Origin: Calamus simplicifolius
Taxonomy: Eukaryota; Streptophyta; Magnoliopsida; Arecales; Arecaceae
NCBI GenBank assembly: GCA_900491605.1
Contig: UESW01004237.1
Location: 371,640-435,639, forward strand
Direction: 5' to 3'
DNA: 64,000 bases
The translations under genes were made by a program, and so were the position numbers. Shown here piece after piece: positions 21,296-31,969 of the stretch (position 1 is its first letter; each line of letters starts with the position of its first letter). The notes below the pieces were generated by a model that searched no databases, was not told the DNA's origin, and worked only from the letters and a program-made list of their open reading frames with translations.

Positions 21296-22308
21296 CACAG
21301 GCTGCATGCTCTTCTCAAAGTCTCATAGTTTTTAGATTGCTTGTTTATTGGAGTTTTGACTTGTGGTATTGTGTAGTCTGTTATGATATAACTAGCAAGC
21401 TATGAAAGGGAACCTAGGATTAGAGTTAAGCTTGTTGAGAAGAGAAATATGCGCATAGAGGTTATATATAGAAGTAAGAAAAGCAAGGACAAGGAAGCAG
21501 TGCATTTCTATGCTAAGGGTGTCCTCTTCAGAAGTTTTCATTTAAGACATCTTGAAGTAAACTTTTGTTCACTCTTAGTCAAAAGGTGTATAACTTTGAC
21601 CCTTGTTATTCTTCTATGGGAAAGGTTTCACGTTTCAAGGGAGAAGGGTGATCCTCTAGTGTTGTATGGGATTCCAAAAGGTCTTCTAGTTGAATTATTT
21701 GCTTCATTGTGGCATATTTTGATGTCTTCATATCATAAAGTAGGCACAGTTTGGATTGTATAAAAGTTTGTAAATGTATTGCCATTATCTTCTTTCCTTA
21801 ATTTCGATGTATCGTTGGTAAGTCCATCTAAGACTAGCATTTTTCTCCCTTTTGCAAACATTATGTTGAAATGAATAATATTGGATGTATAGGTAAGGCA
21901 TAAGGCTATGATTTAGAATGATGAGGAGAGAGTTGCAGTCCTTGATGCATGAGGTGTAATCCTCAAGAAAATTCTAAGAGATTCTTAGATATATGATAAA
22001 TAGCATACATGATAAGAAGCATAAGGTATATAGCATATTGCTCTTATCATAATCATGACACCATAATCGCACTTAGTGGTTAATTTAAAATAACAAAACT
22101 TGTAATAGCTTGCCTAGAAGAGAATAAGTAAATAGGAGAAAAAGCAAGAGGAGTTGATAGTTATAAACTTTGGCACACAGGAAAACATAGGAATAGAAAT
22201 AGAATAGGAATTTAGTAGATGATAAAAGGTGAGGTTGTAGATGCGAAGAGAATAGAAGATAGAATAATTTTGATTAAATTGACGTTAGAATAGGAGCCCA
22301 CCAATATT
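21296..22308. other. unassigned sequence between units, weak ORF only
   Basis: This 1-kb stretch is not matched elsewhere in the window. A 104-codon + frame (21449-21763) has no recognisable domain and an unremarkable composition. I do not call it a gene. The sequence joins unit B at 22309. Confidence 0.5.
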
Positions 22309-22329
22309 ATTAATGCTTCTGCTCCTCAA

Positions 22330-24110
22330 GTAAGTTTAGATAATATTATAAAGCAATACTTTTAGGAGGACAAGATTGGAGTAATTTAAGGGATCGCTGC
22401 TGGATAAAAATATTTATTGGAGGAGATTTGAACAGAACTATAAAAAAATATAATGCAGGGTTTGGATGAGTATATGGAGGTTATAGTTTTAATAATTTTT
22501 AGAATTTACAATGGTATATAATTTAGTATTAGTTAGTAGATTTTTAAAAGAAGAATTCTTATTTAATAATTTTTAAAAGTATATATAATGCTTGTTAAAT
22601 AGCTTTTTTCAAAGAAAGACTGATCGAGTTTTGTGTAAAGATTCTTATATTATATTAGGTGAAAGTTTAACTATCCAATATATATTAATGGTTATGAATG
22701 TATGTATTCGAAAATAAAGGAGAAAGACTAAAGAATATTGAAATCCAATGATTATGTCATAGAATTTGAAAGGAGAGAAACTAATAGCTTTTAAAGATAG
22801 AATGATGAAGGAAGAAAAAAAAATCTGCATAAGAAAATTTATATCATATGAGAAGAGATGGCTAATAGCATTAGGAAAGTAGCTATAGAGGTGCTCGAAG
22901 AGTCCAAAAGAAAGAGGCATAAAACTTGGTGGTGCAATGAAAAGTTTAAATTAGTGGTTAAGGCTAAAAGAGATTATTATAAAAAAACTACCTAAATGCA
23001 ATGATAAAGATGGGCATTAAAGCTTTACAATGTAAGAAAGAAGTTAAAAAGATAGTATGAAAGGTTAGATTTGAGACATATGAAAAGTTAAATTGAAAGA
23101 TAGAAACTAAAGATGGAGACAAAAATATATGTAGGATTACAAAACTAAGAGAAAGGTAAGCTAAAAATATGATTCAAGTTAAATAGATAAAAGATGATGA
23201 ACAAAAGTTTTGATTAAAAAGATGAGATCAAAGAAAGATATAAAAGCTTTTTTAATAAATTATTAAATAAAAATCATGTATATAATTTAAGAAATCCTAC
23301 TAGTTTCATTGAGGATAGAATTATCACATATACTTGTAAAATTAAAATATTTGATGTAAAAAAGGCTATGAAAAAAATGAAAATAGGAAGAATAGCCTAA
23401 CAAAATTCTTACTAAGGTTTGAAAATATTTAAATGATATAGGAGTAACTTGGTTGATATATTTATTTTATAAGATTTTAGAGACTAAGAGGATGCATGAT
23501 AAATGGAGGAAGAGCACTATGATACCAATTTATAAGAATAAAGATGATATTTAAAATCGTTCTAACTATTGTGATATTAAACTTATGAGTAATACTATAA
23601 AACTTTAGGAGAGGGTAATTGAACATATGTTAAGATATAGTATCAAAATTTTAAAGAATCAATTCAATTTTATATAAAAAAGAGCGATTATAAAAGTTAT
23701 TTCTCTCCTTTAGAGATTAATAAAGAAGTACAAAAAAAAGATATATGATCTTCATATGGTTTTTATTGATTTAAAAAAAAAGCATAGGATAGAGTCTCTA
23801 AAATGAGTGTTAGAAAAAAAAAGGAATATCCATTAGAGATTTTGACGTAATAAATAATATGTGTGGTGAAGCATTTCTTACATGTATGGTTGAGTAATTA
23901 CTAATGCAAGAAATACTAGCTAGCAGTAATACCAATGAATTTTCAATTATAGTCCACTTACATCTAAACATTAAACCTACATTCAAGATTATTTTAGAAT
24001 GCATATTATCTACAAATAATATAATACTAATAGATAAAACTAAGATTCAAATTAATCATAAGTTAGAATTATTATGAAATATATTAGAATTTAGAAGTTT
24101 TAAGTTGAGT
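22330..24110 (+). pseudogene. RTE-clade LINE relic, copy B
   Basis: This duplicate of the relic at 8100-9890 has the same order of decayed endonuclease and reverse-transcriptase blocks, for example WRKSTMIPIYKNKDD near 23505-23550. Most stops are shared, so the RTE insertion and most of its decay came before the A/B duplication. A few small indels distinguish the copies. Confidence 0.8.
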
Positions 24111-24644
24111 GGGATAAAGACAAAATATATGGAATTTAGAGGTTTTAAATTGAGTTGGGTCTCCTTCCATGTCCCTTTATTGTTATTTCTACTTCAGCAA
24201 TAAAGCATGCTCTGATAATCCATTCTAAGATGCTGAATACAAATTTTGAGTTTAACAATCTAATATATTGCATTGCAACGATGAAGTAATGCTATGCTGG
24301 GACTTTTTTATATTCTACACTTTGATGGCCAAATATGGCATACCAAGATTGTTTAAATTTTGTTTAGTAGAAAAATAAAATTAATTTGAATACTTGTCTG
24401 GTTATTATACTATTTCTTAAAAACATTCTAAAATTCTACCCAATTCTCTATATATCCAGACGAAACATGGTTAATTTAGTGCCGCATTAGCTACTGTTAG
24501 GGGTGAATGGCCATATGTTTGGGTGGCAGGCCCTCGTGTCGGTAGAGGTTTTGGGAGCTAAATCCAGTTTCTTCATTTTTTTTGTTTGGGTTGTCAATTT
24601 ATCATTTATTTTTTATTTTCAAGACACGAAGATTAGTTGAAAGT

Positions 24645-25846
24645 TGATGAGAGGTAAAATCGTCATTGCATTATTGATCGCTCACATTGGCGATGGGGTT
24701 GCACCCGATCCAAACGCTCTGCTTGCCAGTTGGCTGTTGGCGCAACATTCTAGCAACGAGCGTCTCGTCATAATGAAGAAGAGAACAAAAGGAAAAAAGG
24801 GCCACGTCATGTGCGTGGGTTCTCCCAAGGGCCCCCTCATTAATATCCGGCAGTCAAGTCAATAGGCTAGAGCATTTAATGGTGTAGAAACGGTCATAAT
24901 GACTTGGCCAGCATTTAATGGAATAAAAAGAAAGGAGAAAGCATACTTCGACAAACATGCCTCGGCAAATATACTTCGGCCACCTCGGCAAATATACTTC
25001 AGCCAACATGCCTCGGCAATATATTTCGACCAACATGCCTCGGCACTCTAGCTCGGTTTCCACAACCGCGCTATGTCCTTCGCACCAACGCAATTATGGC
25101 CTCATAAAGGCCATGTACATCCACCTTGGCATTTAATGCTTTATTTCCTTCTATCATTAAGGCATTTATGGTTGCCACGTTGGCCCCTTGTGCCTCGCAC
25201 CTACCTCCGCCGAGCCTTCGCCGGCCATGATGACTGAACCACAGTGTTCAAAACACCTCTGCGGAATCTGGCGCGGGAGAGTTCAAATTCACTATAACAG
25301 AATAAGATTCCAAACAAGGAATCATGCCAAGACGTGGCCTATGACCTACAATAGTGGCCTAGGGACCACGCAGCCACTGAGTCTCGAGCCATCGGCCAGC
25401 TCTCCCTGCCTCCCAGCCGTCGATCCTCTAACTAACCAGATACGGATCCTACCGGCCCTATAACAACCTGATTCGAATCCGTTTCGAATCCCAACAACTT
25501 TCAGACCTCATCCAGAGCACGCACATCCAAGAAGTCAGGTGACCGCCTATAAATACTACCACCCTCAAGCCTCTCAGGTACGGCGATTCGACGCCCATTT
25601 TTCATTCGCAGTTCTCACACTCGCCAGGAAAGCTCCCACAAGAGCTCGGAGGAACTCTTCCTGAGGGATCCTTCTCCCCATATTTGTTGATTGCTGGTCT
25701 CCACTGACTTGGGCGTCGGAGGGTCTTCCGCAGAGGGCCACCCCCAACACCTCTCGCGTGAGGACTGTCTTGCAGGTCCGCTCAGGAGGGAGCCCATGCT
25801 GCATCCCGATTGCGCCCGAGCTGGAGGACAGATTTCAGCAGCAACA
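24645..25846 (+). repeat. 5' LTR of the non-autonomous Gypsy element (1,202 bp)
   Basis: It starts TGATGAGAGGTAAAATCGTC and ends CAGCAGCAACA. A TATA box CCTATAAATA is at 25546-25555. About four copies of a 28-30 base subrepeat (ACTTCGGCCAACATGCCTCG-like) lie at 24945-25060. Open frames here are not genes. Confidence 0.9.
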
Positions 25847-25848
25847 GA

Positions 25849-25866
25849 TTGGCACTAGAGGAAGGG
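25849..25866 (+). promoter_or_regulatory. primer-binding site candidate
   Basis: TTGGCACTAGAGGAAGGG starts two bases after the 5' LTR. It resembles the corresponding site of the Tat-type element at 59388 (TTGGCGCGCCAGGAAGGG) but is degenerate in the middle. I do not assign the tRNA. Confidence 0.6.
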
Positions 25867-25931
25867 CCTCAAGTCCCATTAAACTTGAAGAAAGGAGACA
25901 AGGATCTCGATCTGGAAGAGAACCTCTCCAA

Positions 25932-26282
25932 TGGCTAATCGGAGAAGGGAAACTTCTGAAACTCAGGACCAGTTCGCCACACTGGTCCAGCAGGTCCAGG
26001 CCTGACCCATCTGGTTCAGGAGCGCCTTACAGCTCCCCATCCAGTTATAGCTGCCCCTGCTCCATGCCTTCCCGAAGAGGCTGCAGCTCCTCTTTCTCCA
26101 GCCACTTCTTCTTCTGGTCTGCATGGAGTTGCGGACCCCCCATGTCGACCTAAGGAGGCCAGACCAGTCCCGCAAGGGGGCTGCGACAAGGATCTCCCCA
26201 GATCTCGACGGGCTCGATTCATCTCTCCGGTGTTCTCTCGCCACGACTCGACGTCGTCTCCGCCTTCTCCCTGCCTTGGCAC
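25932..26282 (+). pseudogene. gag N-terminal remnant
   Basis: An ATG at 25932 opens a short frame (MANRRRETSETQDQFATLVQ...) that stops after about 24 codons. The region continues, in broken frames, with proline- and alanine-rich coding texture like the gag N-terminus of the element at 59541. The central gag domain and zinc knuckle are absent. Confidence 0.5.
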
Positions 26283-26285
26283 AAC

Positions 26286-26430
26286 AGATCGGCTTTCATA
26301 GCCGCGCTATGCGCACCAAGGCATTTATGGCCTCATAAAGGCCATGTGCATCTAGCTGCTTTAAGGCATTTAATGCCTTATCTCCTTCCATCATTAAGGC
26401 ATTTATGGCTGCCGCGTTGCCCCCTAGGCA
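26286..26430 (+). repeat. LTR fragment inside the element's own interior
   Basis: About 145 bases (from CCGCGCTATG to GCCCCCTAGGCACC) match the middle of this element's LTR, for example 29675-29815, with scattered differences. It sits exactly between the gag remnant and the integrase remnant and so marks the junction where gag-pol was lost. Confidence 0.75.
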
Positions 26431-26435
26431 CCTTT

Positions 26436-26870
26436 TGCGTGAGAAAGGATGGCGTCATAAAGCCAAGACAAGGAGTTCTTGACTCCATGCTTCACAGAAG
26501 TCCGACGGCCAGCTTCAGCCTCAGCCAGTGGGCCTACCGCACCACCCAGAGAGTTCCTACATGCGGGACCCCGTTCCAGATGGCCTTCGGTGCGGAAGCT
26601 ATCATCCCCGTGGAGATAGGACTTCCCTCTCGCGGGTGCTATCACGCCTCCAGAGTCAAAGAGAAATCTTTCTCGTCTAGTGATCTTGTCCTCCGGAGAG
26701 ATCCATCTCCAAACCGCTGAAGCAAGGAAAGCTGGCTCCGAACTAGGAAGGTCCCTCCCTATCAAGTGACGGAAGTCATCAGACCTGGCACCTACAAGCT
26801 CCAAGATCTGAATGGGAAATCCATTCCTCGAACGTGGAATTCAGACAACCTCCGCAGATATCATCAGTAG
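26436..26870 (+). pseudogene. Gypsy integrase C-terminal remnant
   Basis: The frame at 26346-26720 includes WAYRTTQRVPTCGTPFQMAF and GAEAIIPVEIGLPS, the conserved end of the plant Gypsy integrase core. After frameshifts, blocks such as GTYKLQDLNGKSIPRTWNSD follow, ending at a TAG at 26868-26870. The zinc-binding and catalytic DDE parts are missing. Confidence 0.85.
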
Positions 26871-26997
26871 GGTACGCCTTCTACGGGCCCGCCTCGTTAA
26901 TTTTTTTATTGGCATATTGCTTTTATGATTTATGGCATGGTCACCACAATCACTTCTCCAAAAAATCATAATGAAAAAATGGATGCCACTTGCTGAT

Positions 26998-28427
26998 CCT
27001 CGGCACGACCGAGTTATCTATTTAAGTAGAAAATCTCCGAACCTCGGCTGGGCCGAGCAACAAATCTCCGAACCTCAGCTGGGCCGAGCAACAAATCTCT
27101 GAACCTCGGCTAGGCCGAGCAATAAATCTCCGAACCTCGGCTGGGCCGAGCAATAAATCTTCGAACTTGGCAGTGCCAAGTAAAATATAATCTTGAAGGC
27201 TCGGCTACAACCGAGTAACGGTCTCCGAACCTTGGCAGCGCCAAGTAAAATATAATCTTGAAGTCTCGGCTACAACCGAGTAACGGTCTCCGAACCTTGG
27301 CAGCGCCAAGTAAAATATAATCTTGAAGGCTCGGCTACAACCGAGTAACGGTCTCCGAACCTTGGCAGCGCCAAGTAAAATATAATCTTGAAGGCTCGGC
27401 TACAACCGAGTAACGGTCTCCGAACCTTGGCAGCGCCAAGTAAAATATAATGTTGAAGGCTCGGCAACACCGAGTAAACTAATATTTGGAAGCCTCGGTT
27501 ACAACCGAGTAGCATCTTGGGAAGGCTCGGAAACACCGAGTAATTATTTGAAGGCTCGGCAACACCGAGTAATTTATTATTTGAAGGCTCGGCAATACCG
27601 AGTAATTTATTATTTGAAGGCTCACCGAGTAATTTATTATTTGGAAGCCTCGGTTACAACCGAGTAGCATCTTAGGAAGGCTCGGCAACACCGAGTAATT
27701 TATTATTTGAAGGCTCGGCAACACCGAGTAATTTATTATTTGGAAGCCTCGGTTACAACCGAGTAGCATCTTGAAAAGGCTCTGTAACACCGAGTAATTT
27801 ATTATTTGAAGGCTCGGCAACACCGAGTAAACTAATATTTGGAAGCCTCAGTTACAGCCAAGTAGCATCTTGGGAAGGCTCGGCAACACCGAGTAATCTA
27901 TTATTTGAAGGCTCGGCAACACCAAGTAATTTATTATTTGAAGGCTCGGCAACACCGAGTAATTTATTATTTGGAAGCCTCGGTTACAACCGAGTAGCAT
28001 CTTAGGAAGGCTCGGCAACACCGAGTAATTTATTATTTGAAGGCTCGGCAACACCGAGTAATTTATTATTTTGAAGCCTCGGTTATAATCGAATAGCATA
28101 TTGGGAAGGCTCGGCAACACCGAGTAATTTATTATTTGAAGGCTCGGCAACACCGAGTAAACTAATATTTGGAAGCCTCGGTTACAGCCAAGTAGCATCT
28201 TGGGAAGGCTCGGCAACACCGAGTAATCTATTATTTGAAGGTTCGGCAACACCGAGTAATTTATTTGGAAGCCTCGGTTACAACCAAGTGGCATGTTTGG
28301 AAGCCTCGGTTACAGCCGAGTAGCATCTTGGGAAGGCTCGGCAACAACCAAGTAATAAATTTCTAGAGCCTCGGCCAAAGACCGAGTGATATATTTCTGA
28401 AGGCTCGGCAACAACCGAGTAATAAAT
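26998..28427 (+). repeat. hairpin-unit tandem arrays between integrase and 3' LTR
   Basis: Several unit types follow one another. About five ~31-base units with CTCGGCTGGGCCGAG lie at 26998-27140. About five ~66-base units pairing CTTGGCAGCGCCAAG with CTCGGCTACAACCGAG lie at 27150-27470. About thirty ~30-base units with CTCGGCAACACCGAG or CTCGGTTACAACCGAG, spaced by AATTTATTATTT, lie at 27450-28427. Each core is an inverted repeat of 5-6 bases with a 3-6 base loop. The long open frames on the minus strand here arise from repeat periodicity and are not proteins. Confidence 0.9.
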
Positions 28428-28546
28428 TCATCCATAAAAGTACGCTCTTTCTAGACCCATTTTTATTCATTGAATTAAGTTCAGTTTTTAAAAGGCTTGC
28501 GAAATTTTTATAACTCTCCTTGAAAGTTACAATGAGAAGCAGGTCA

Positions 28547-29010
28547 TAAAAAGCCTCGGCCAGAACCGGAGTGCATTTCTTATCATCAAAAGCCCCGGCC
28601 AGAGCCGGAGTGCATCTCTTATCATCAAAAGCCCCGGCTAGAGCCGGAGTGCATCTCTTATCATCAAAAGCCCCGACCAGAGTCGGAGTGCATCTCTTAT
28701 CATCAGAAGCCCCGGCCAGAGCCGGAGTGCATCTCTTATCATCAGAAGCCCCGGCCAGAGCTGGAGTGCATCTCTTATCATCAAAAGCCCCGGCCAGAGT
28801 CGGAGTGCATCTCTTATCATCAAAAGCCCCGGCCAGAGCCGGAGTGCATATCTTATTATCAAAAGCCCCGGCCAGAGCTGGAGTGCATCTCTTATCATCA
28901 AAAGCCCCAGCCAGAGTCGGAGTATATCTCTTATCATCAAAAGCCTCGGCCGAAGACCGAGTGATATATTTCTACAGCCTCAGCCAATCCGAGTGATACA
29001 GCACTAAAGC
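28547..29010 (+). repeat. 39-bp tandem array with CCGGC...GCCGG cores
   Basis: Ten units of 39 bases each contain CCCCGGCCAGAGCCGGAG followed by TGCATCTCTTATCATCAAAA, then two variants with CTCGGCCGAAGACCGAG and CTCAGCCAATCCGAG. Because 39 is a multiple of three, open frames of 100-141 codons run through on both strands. They are repeat artefacts. Confidence 0.9.
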
Positions 29011-29209
29011 TTCGTCCCAGCCGAATAATTTCTCGGACACTATAGTGCAACTAAAGCACCTTATTTTACTTCAGCAAGAGGGCTGCCCAGGCCTTTCTCT
29101 AACCTACACAGAGATAAATACTTCCTCTACAGAGGATCGAATGACACGTCCCCTAAATAAGATTGCTCCAGAATTCTACTCCCTATATCCGAAATTACAC
29201 TTCGGACTA

Positions 29210-29222
29210 GGGAGTGGGGGGC
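29210..29222 (+). promoter_or_regulatory. polypurine tract before the 3' LTR
   Basis: GGGAGTGGGGGGC lies immediately upstream of the 3' LTR start (29226), the expected place for plus-strand priming. Confidence 0.6.
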
Positions 29223-29225
29223 ATG

Positions 29226-30457
29226 TGATGAGGGGTAAAATCATCATTGCATTGTTGACCACTCACATCGGCGATGGGGTTGCGCCCAGTCCAAATGCCC
29301 TGCTTGCCAGCTGGCCGACTAGCACGACATTCTAGCAACAAGAGTCTCCTCATAATGAAGAAAGAGAACAAGAGGGGAAAAAAGGGCCACGTCATGTGCG
29401 TGGGTTCTCCCAAGGGCCCCCTCATTAATATCCGGCAGTCAAGTCAATAGGCTGGAGCATTTAATGGTACAGAAACGGTCATAATGACTTGGCCAGCATT
29501 TAATTGAATAAAAAGAAAGGAGAAAGCATACTTCAGCCAACATGCCTTGGCAAATATACTTCGGCCAACATGCCTCGGCAAATATACTTCGACCAACATG
29601 CCTCGGCAAATATACTTCGACCAACATGCCTCGGCAAATATAGTTCGACACTCTAGCTCGGTTTCCACAACCGCGCTATGTCCTTCGCACCAACGCAATT
29701 ATAGCCTCATAAAGGCCATGTACATCCACCTTCTTTAAGGCATTTAATGCTTTATTTCCTTCTATCATTAAGGCATTTATGGCTACCACGTTGGCCCCTT
29801 GTGCCTCGGCACCTATCTTCGCCGAGCCTCCGCCGGTCATGATGACTGAACCACAGCGTTCAAAACACCTCTGCGGAATCTGGCACGGGAGAGTTCAAAT
29901 TCACTGTAACAGAATAAGATTCCAAACAAGGAATCATGCCAAGACGTGGCCTATGACCTACAATAGTGGTCTAGGGACCACGCAGCCACTGAGTCTCGAG
30001 CCATCGGCCAGCTCTCCCCGCCTCCTAGCCGTCGATCCTCTAACTAACCAGATACGGATCCTACCGGCCCTGTAACAACCTGATTCGAATCCATTTCGAA
30101 TCCCAACAACTTTCAGACCTCATCCAGAGCACGCACGTTCAAGAAGTCAGGTGACCGCCTATAAATACTACCACCCTTAAGCCTCTCAGGTACGGCGATT
30201 CGACGCCCATTTTTCATTCGCAGTTCTCACACTCCGCCAGGAAAGCTCCCACAAGAGCTCGGAGGAACTCTTCCTGAGGGATCATTCTCCCATATTTGTT
30301 GATTGCTGGTCTCCACTGACTTGGGCGTTGAGGGTCTTCTGCAGAGGGCCACCTCCAACGCCTCTCGCGTGAGGACTGTCTTGCAGGTCCGCCTAGGAGG
30401 GAGCCCATGCTGCATCCCGATCGCGCCCGAGCCGGATGACAGATTTCAGCAGCAACA
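29226..30457 (+). repeat. 3' LTR of the non-autonomous Gypsy element (1,232 bp)
   Basis: It starts TGATGAGGGGTAAAATCATC and ends CAGCAGCAACA, with the TATA box CCTATAAATA at 30158-30167. It is 30 bases longer than the 5' LTR, mainly through about one extra copy of the 28-30 base subrepeat at 29531-29650. Scattered substitutions separate the two LTRs, so the insertion is not recent. Confidence 0.9.
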
Positions 30458-30584
30458 AAAGTGCATCTATTTTATTTTATTACTTTTTCTTGATATTCAT
30501 TGGAGTTTGGTGGCTGCAATTGAAATTTAGTGGCATTTGGCCTGTTCTTTATTCTAAGCAAATAACTAAATCTATCTTTTTTCA

Positions 30585-30726
30585 GGATATTGATTGCATG
30601 CCTATAAATCCATGGGAGAATTTACCTGAAGATCTTAGAAAACAGCGTGGAGTAGTTTTACCAGTGACACACCAAGTTTCTGGTAGCAGTTCTCAGCCAC
30701 ATTTGGATCCTTCATACTACTTCTAG
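30585..30726 (+). pseudogene. exon-like fragment of an unidentified host gene, copy B
   Basis: The match to 10543-10671 is preceded by the same TTTTTTCAG acceptor. The first stop of copy A is absent here (TTCATAC instead of TTGATAC), so the block runs on to TAG at 30724-30726. No family is recognised and no flanking exons are found. Confidence 0.4.
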
Positions 30727-30757
30727 GTGATGACTTAGACCTGCATCCACTTCTCAT

Positions 30758-31172
30758 CTAGGCATCGCTATCTTCCGTAACATCTCTACTATCCAAGCAT
30801 TCAAGTTCACCCGGACAACCATTAACAAAAGATTCTTGACATTTTTCAGTATTTCCAGAACATGTTTTCTCAATAGCGTTTCTGATTCTTGTGCATTCAT
30901 GATCCAAAGATGCCTTGGAATAAGTAGATGGTTCCACAAGCTTCCCTCTGTTATCTGGGTGGAAAGCAAATTCTACTATTCCTATAGTTTCTTCAAACAT
31001 TTTTTCACTATGGTTCCTTTTATGTTTTCTTGGAGTTACAACACCAGCACATTTTTTTTCCAAGGGTTTGCCATAAGAATTTGGCAACTGGGCAGATGAA
31101 TTGATGGTACAAGAGTAACGTTCTGCTGACTTCTTCCTGCCAGAGGCAGATGATTTTTGTCTCCTTCACGGG
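30758..31172 (-). pseudogene. unidentified minus-strand ORF, copy B, frameshifted at the start
   Basis: The frame 30758-31087 matches copy A's ORF at 10712-11092 with a handful of changes. Upstream it continues through a 36-base block that copy A lacks (residues ASGRKKSAERYS). One extra A near 31154 then throws it out of frame with the MPV start at about 31170. Copy B therefore probably keeps the longer ancestral form but has a broken start. Function is unknown. Confidence 0.4.
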
Positions 31173-31636
31173 CATATTCTAATTACTTGAGGATTTAGCA
31201 AACTCAGAGTAAACAAATGTATAAAATAACTGGAAATTAATAGGACACTCCTCTCATGGCCGCATCCCTGTAGCCAAAATATTTTGTTAGCATCAATGCA
31301 GCAGATGAAAGGAAGTAAAAATATATAAAATGAAGCAACAAACTAGGATGGAGACTACTTAATAAAACTCAAAAAGAGAGAGAGAGAGATAAAAGGCTAT
31401 GGACTGGAGAACAGGTGCACAATATGCAATACAAAAAAACTTAAATAAACAAGATGGTAAAATGCAGCCATCAAAATGTGTTAGCAATAATTGGAAAGTC
31501 ACATGTAGAGTGTCAATGGTGAACCTTGGTAACAACAGTAAGGTTGCTCCATTGTGAGTTCAAGATCATTTATTCAAAATATAAAAATAATCTCTTCTCA
31601 TGTAAGGGTTGTTGGATAGATAAGAATGAGATATTA

Positions 31637-31966
31637 GAAAAAATATTATCTATGGATAAATGTACCGGATAGAGTTATTCCCTAGCTATCCCTAGGGATA
31701 TCTCTTGACTATCCCATTGATCATATCAAATGCAAAAAGGTAAATCCATAGGATAACATTTTTTACTCTTATTTGGAGGGATAACTAGCTATTCCTACAT
31801 TTTTTAGGAAATAAATTGAGGGGATAATCCATGGTTAACCATGATTAACCATGGATTATCCTTCTGGTTAACTTTATTCCAAGCTATCCTTTATAGTTAT
31901 GGCTTTTGGGAATAAAAAGGGATATCCAGGGGATATTCCCTCTTATTTTCTATTTCAAACACTACC
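31637..31966. mobile_element. Tourist-like MITE, copy B, left end deleted
   Basis: This is the same MITE as 11603-11944. The left inverted repeat and adjoining unit sequence are gone (72 bases relative to copy A). The right end AAACACTACC and the following TAA remain at 31957-31969. The insertion therefore predates the duplication and the deletion came after it. Confidence 0.8.
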
Positions 31967-31969
31967 TAA

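Larger units (their letters stand above)
24645..30457 (+). mobile_element. non-autonomous Gypsy-derived LTR element (5,813 bp, TSD AAAGT)
   Basis: Two LTRs (24645-25846 and 29226-30457), TG...CA ends, a primer-binding-site-like stretch and a purine tract before the 3' LTR define the element. The target duplication AAAGT is perfect at 24640-24644 and 30458-30462, and copy A holds the empty site at 10415-10419. The interior keeps only a gag start, a stray LTR fragment and the C-terminal end of integrase, then ~2 kb of hairpin-forming repeat arrays. It cannot move without proteins from a Tat-like Gypsy partner, such as a relative of the element at 58757. Confidence 0.9.

Noticed and set aside
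21449..21763. 104-codon + frame in unassigned sequence
   Set aside because: No domain, no conserved copy in the window and no clear promoter; mentioned only as part of the unassigned stretch.
25188..26338. Several 60-130 codon frames in and after the 5' LTR of the Gypsy element
   Set aside because: They lie in LTR or broken gag sequence, overlap on both strands, and are partly repeated in the 3' LTR.
27270..28294. Long minus-strand open frames (88-148 codons) rich in repeated SVLPSLQIINY-like words
   Set aside because: They follow the period of the ~30-base hairpin array and change frame with unit length; no start context and no constraint beyond the repeat.
28547..28965. Regular 39-bp repeats resembling a CRISPR array
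   Set aside because: There are no variable spacers; whole units repeat directly, within a plant retrotransposon.
28571..28996. 141-codon frame of repeated HLLSSKAPARAGV units and its antisense partner
   Set aside because: The unit is 39 bases, a multiple of three, so open frames on both strands are automatic.
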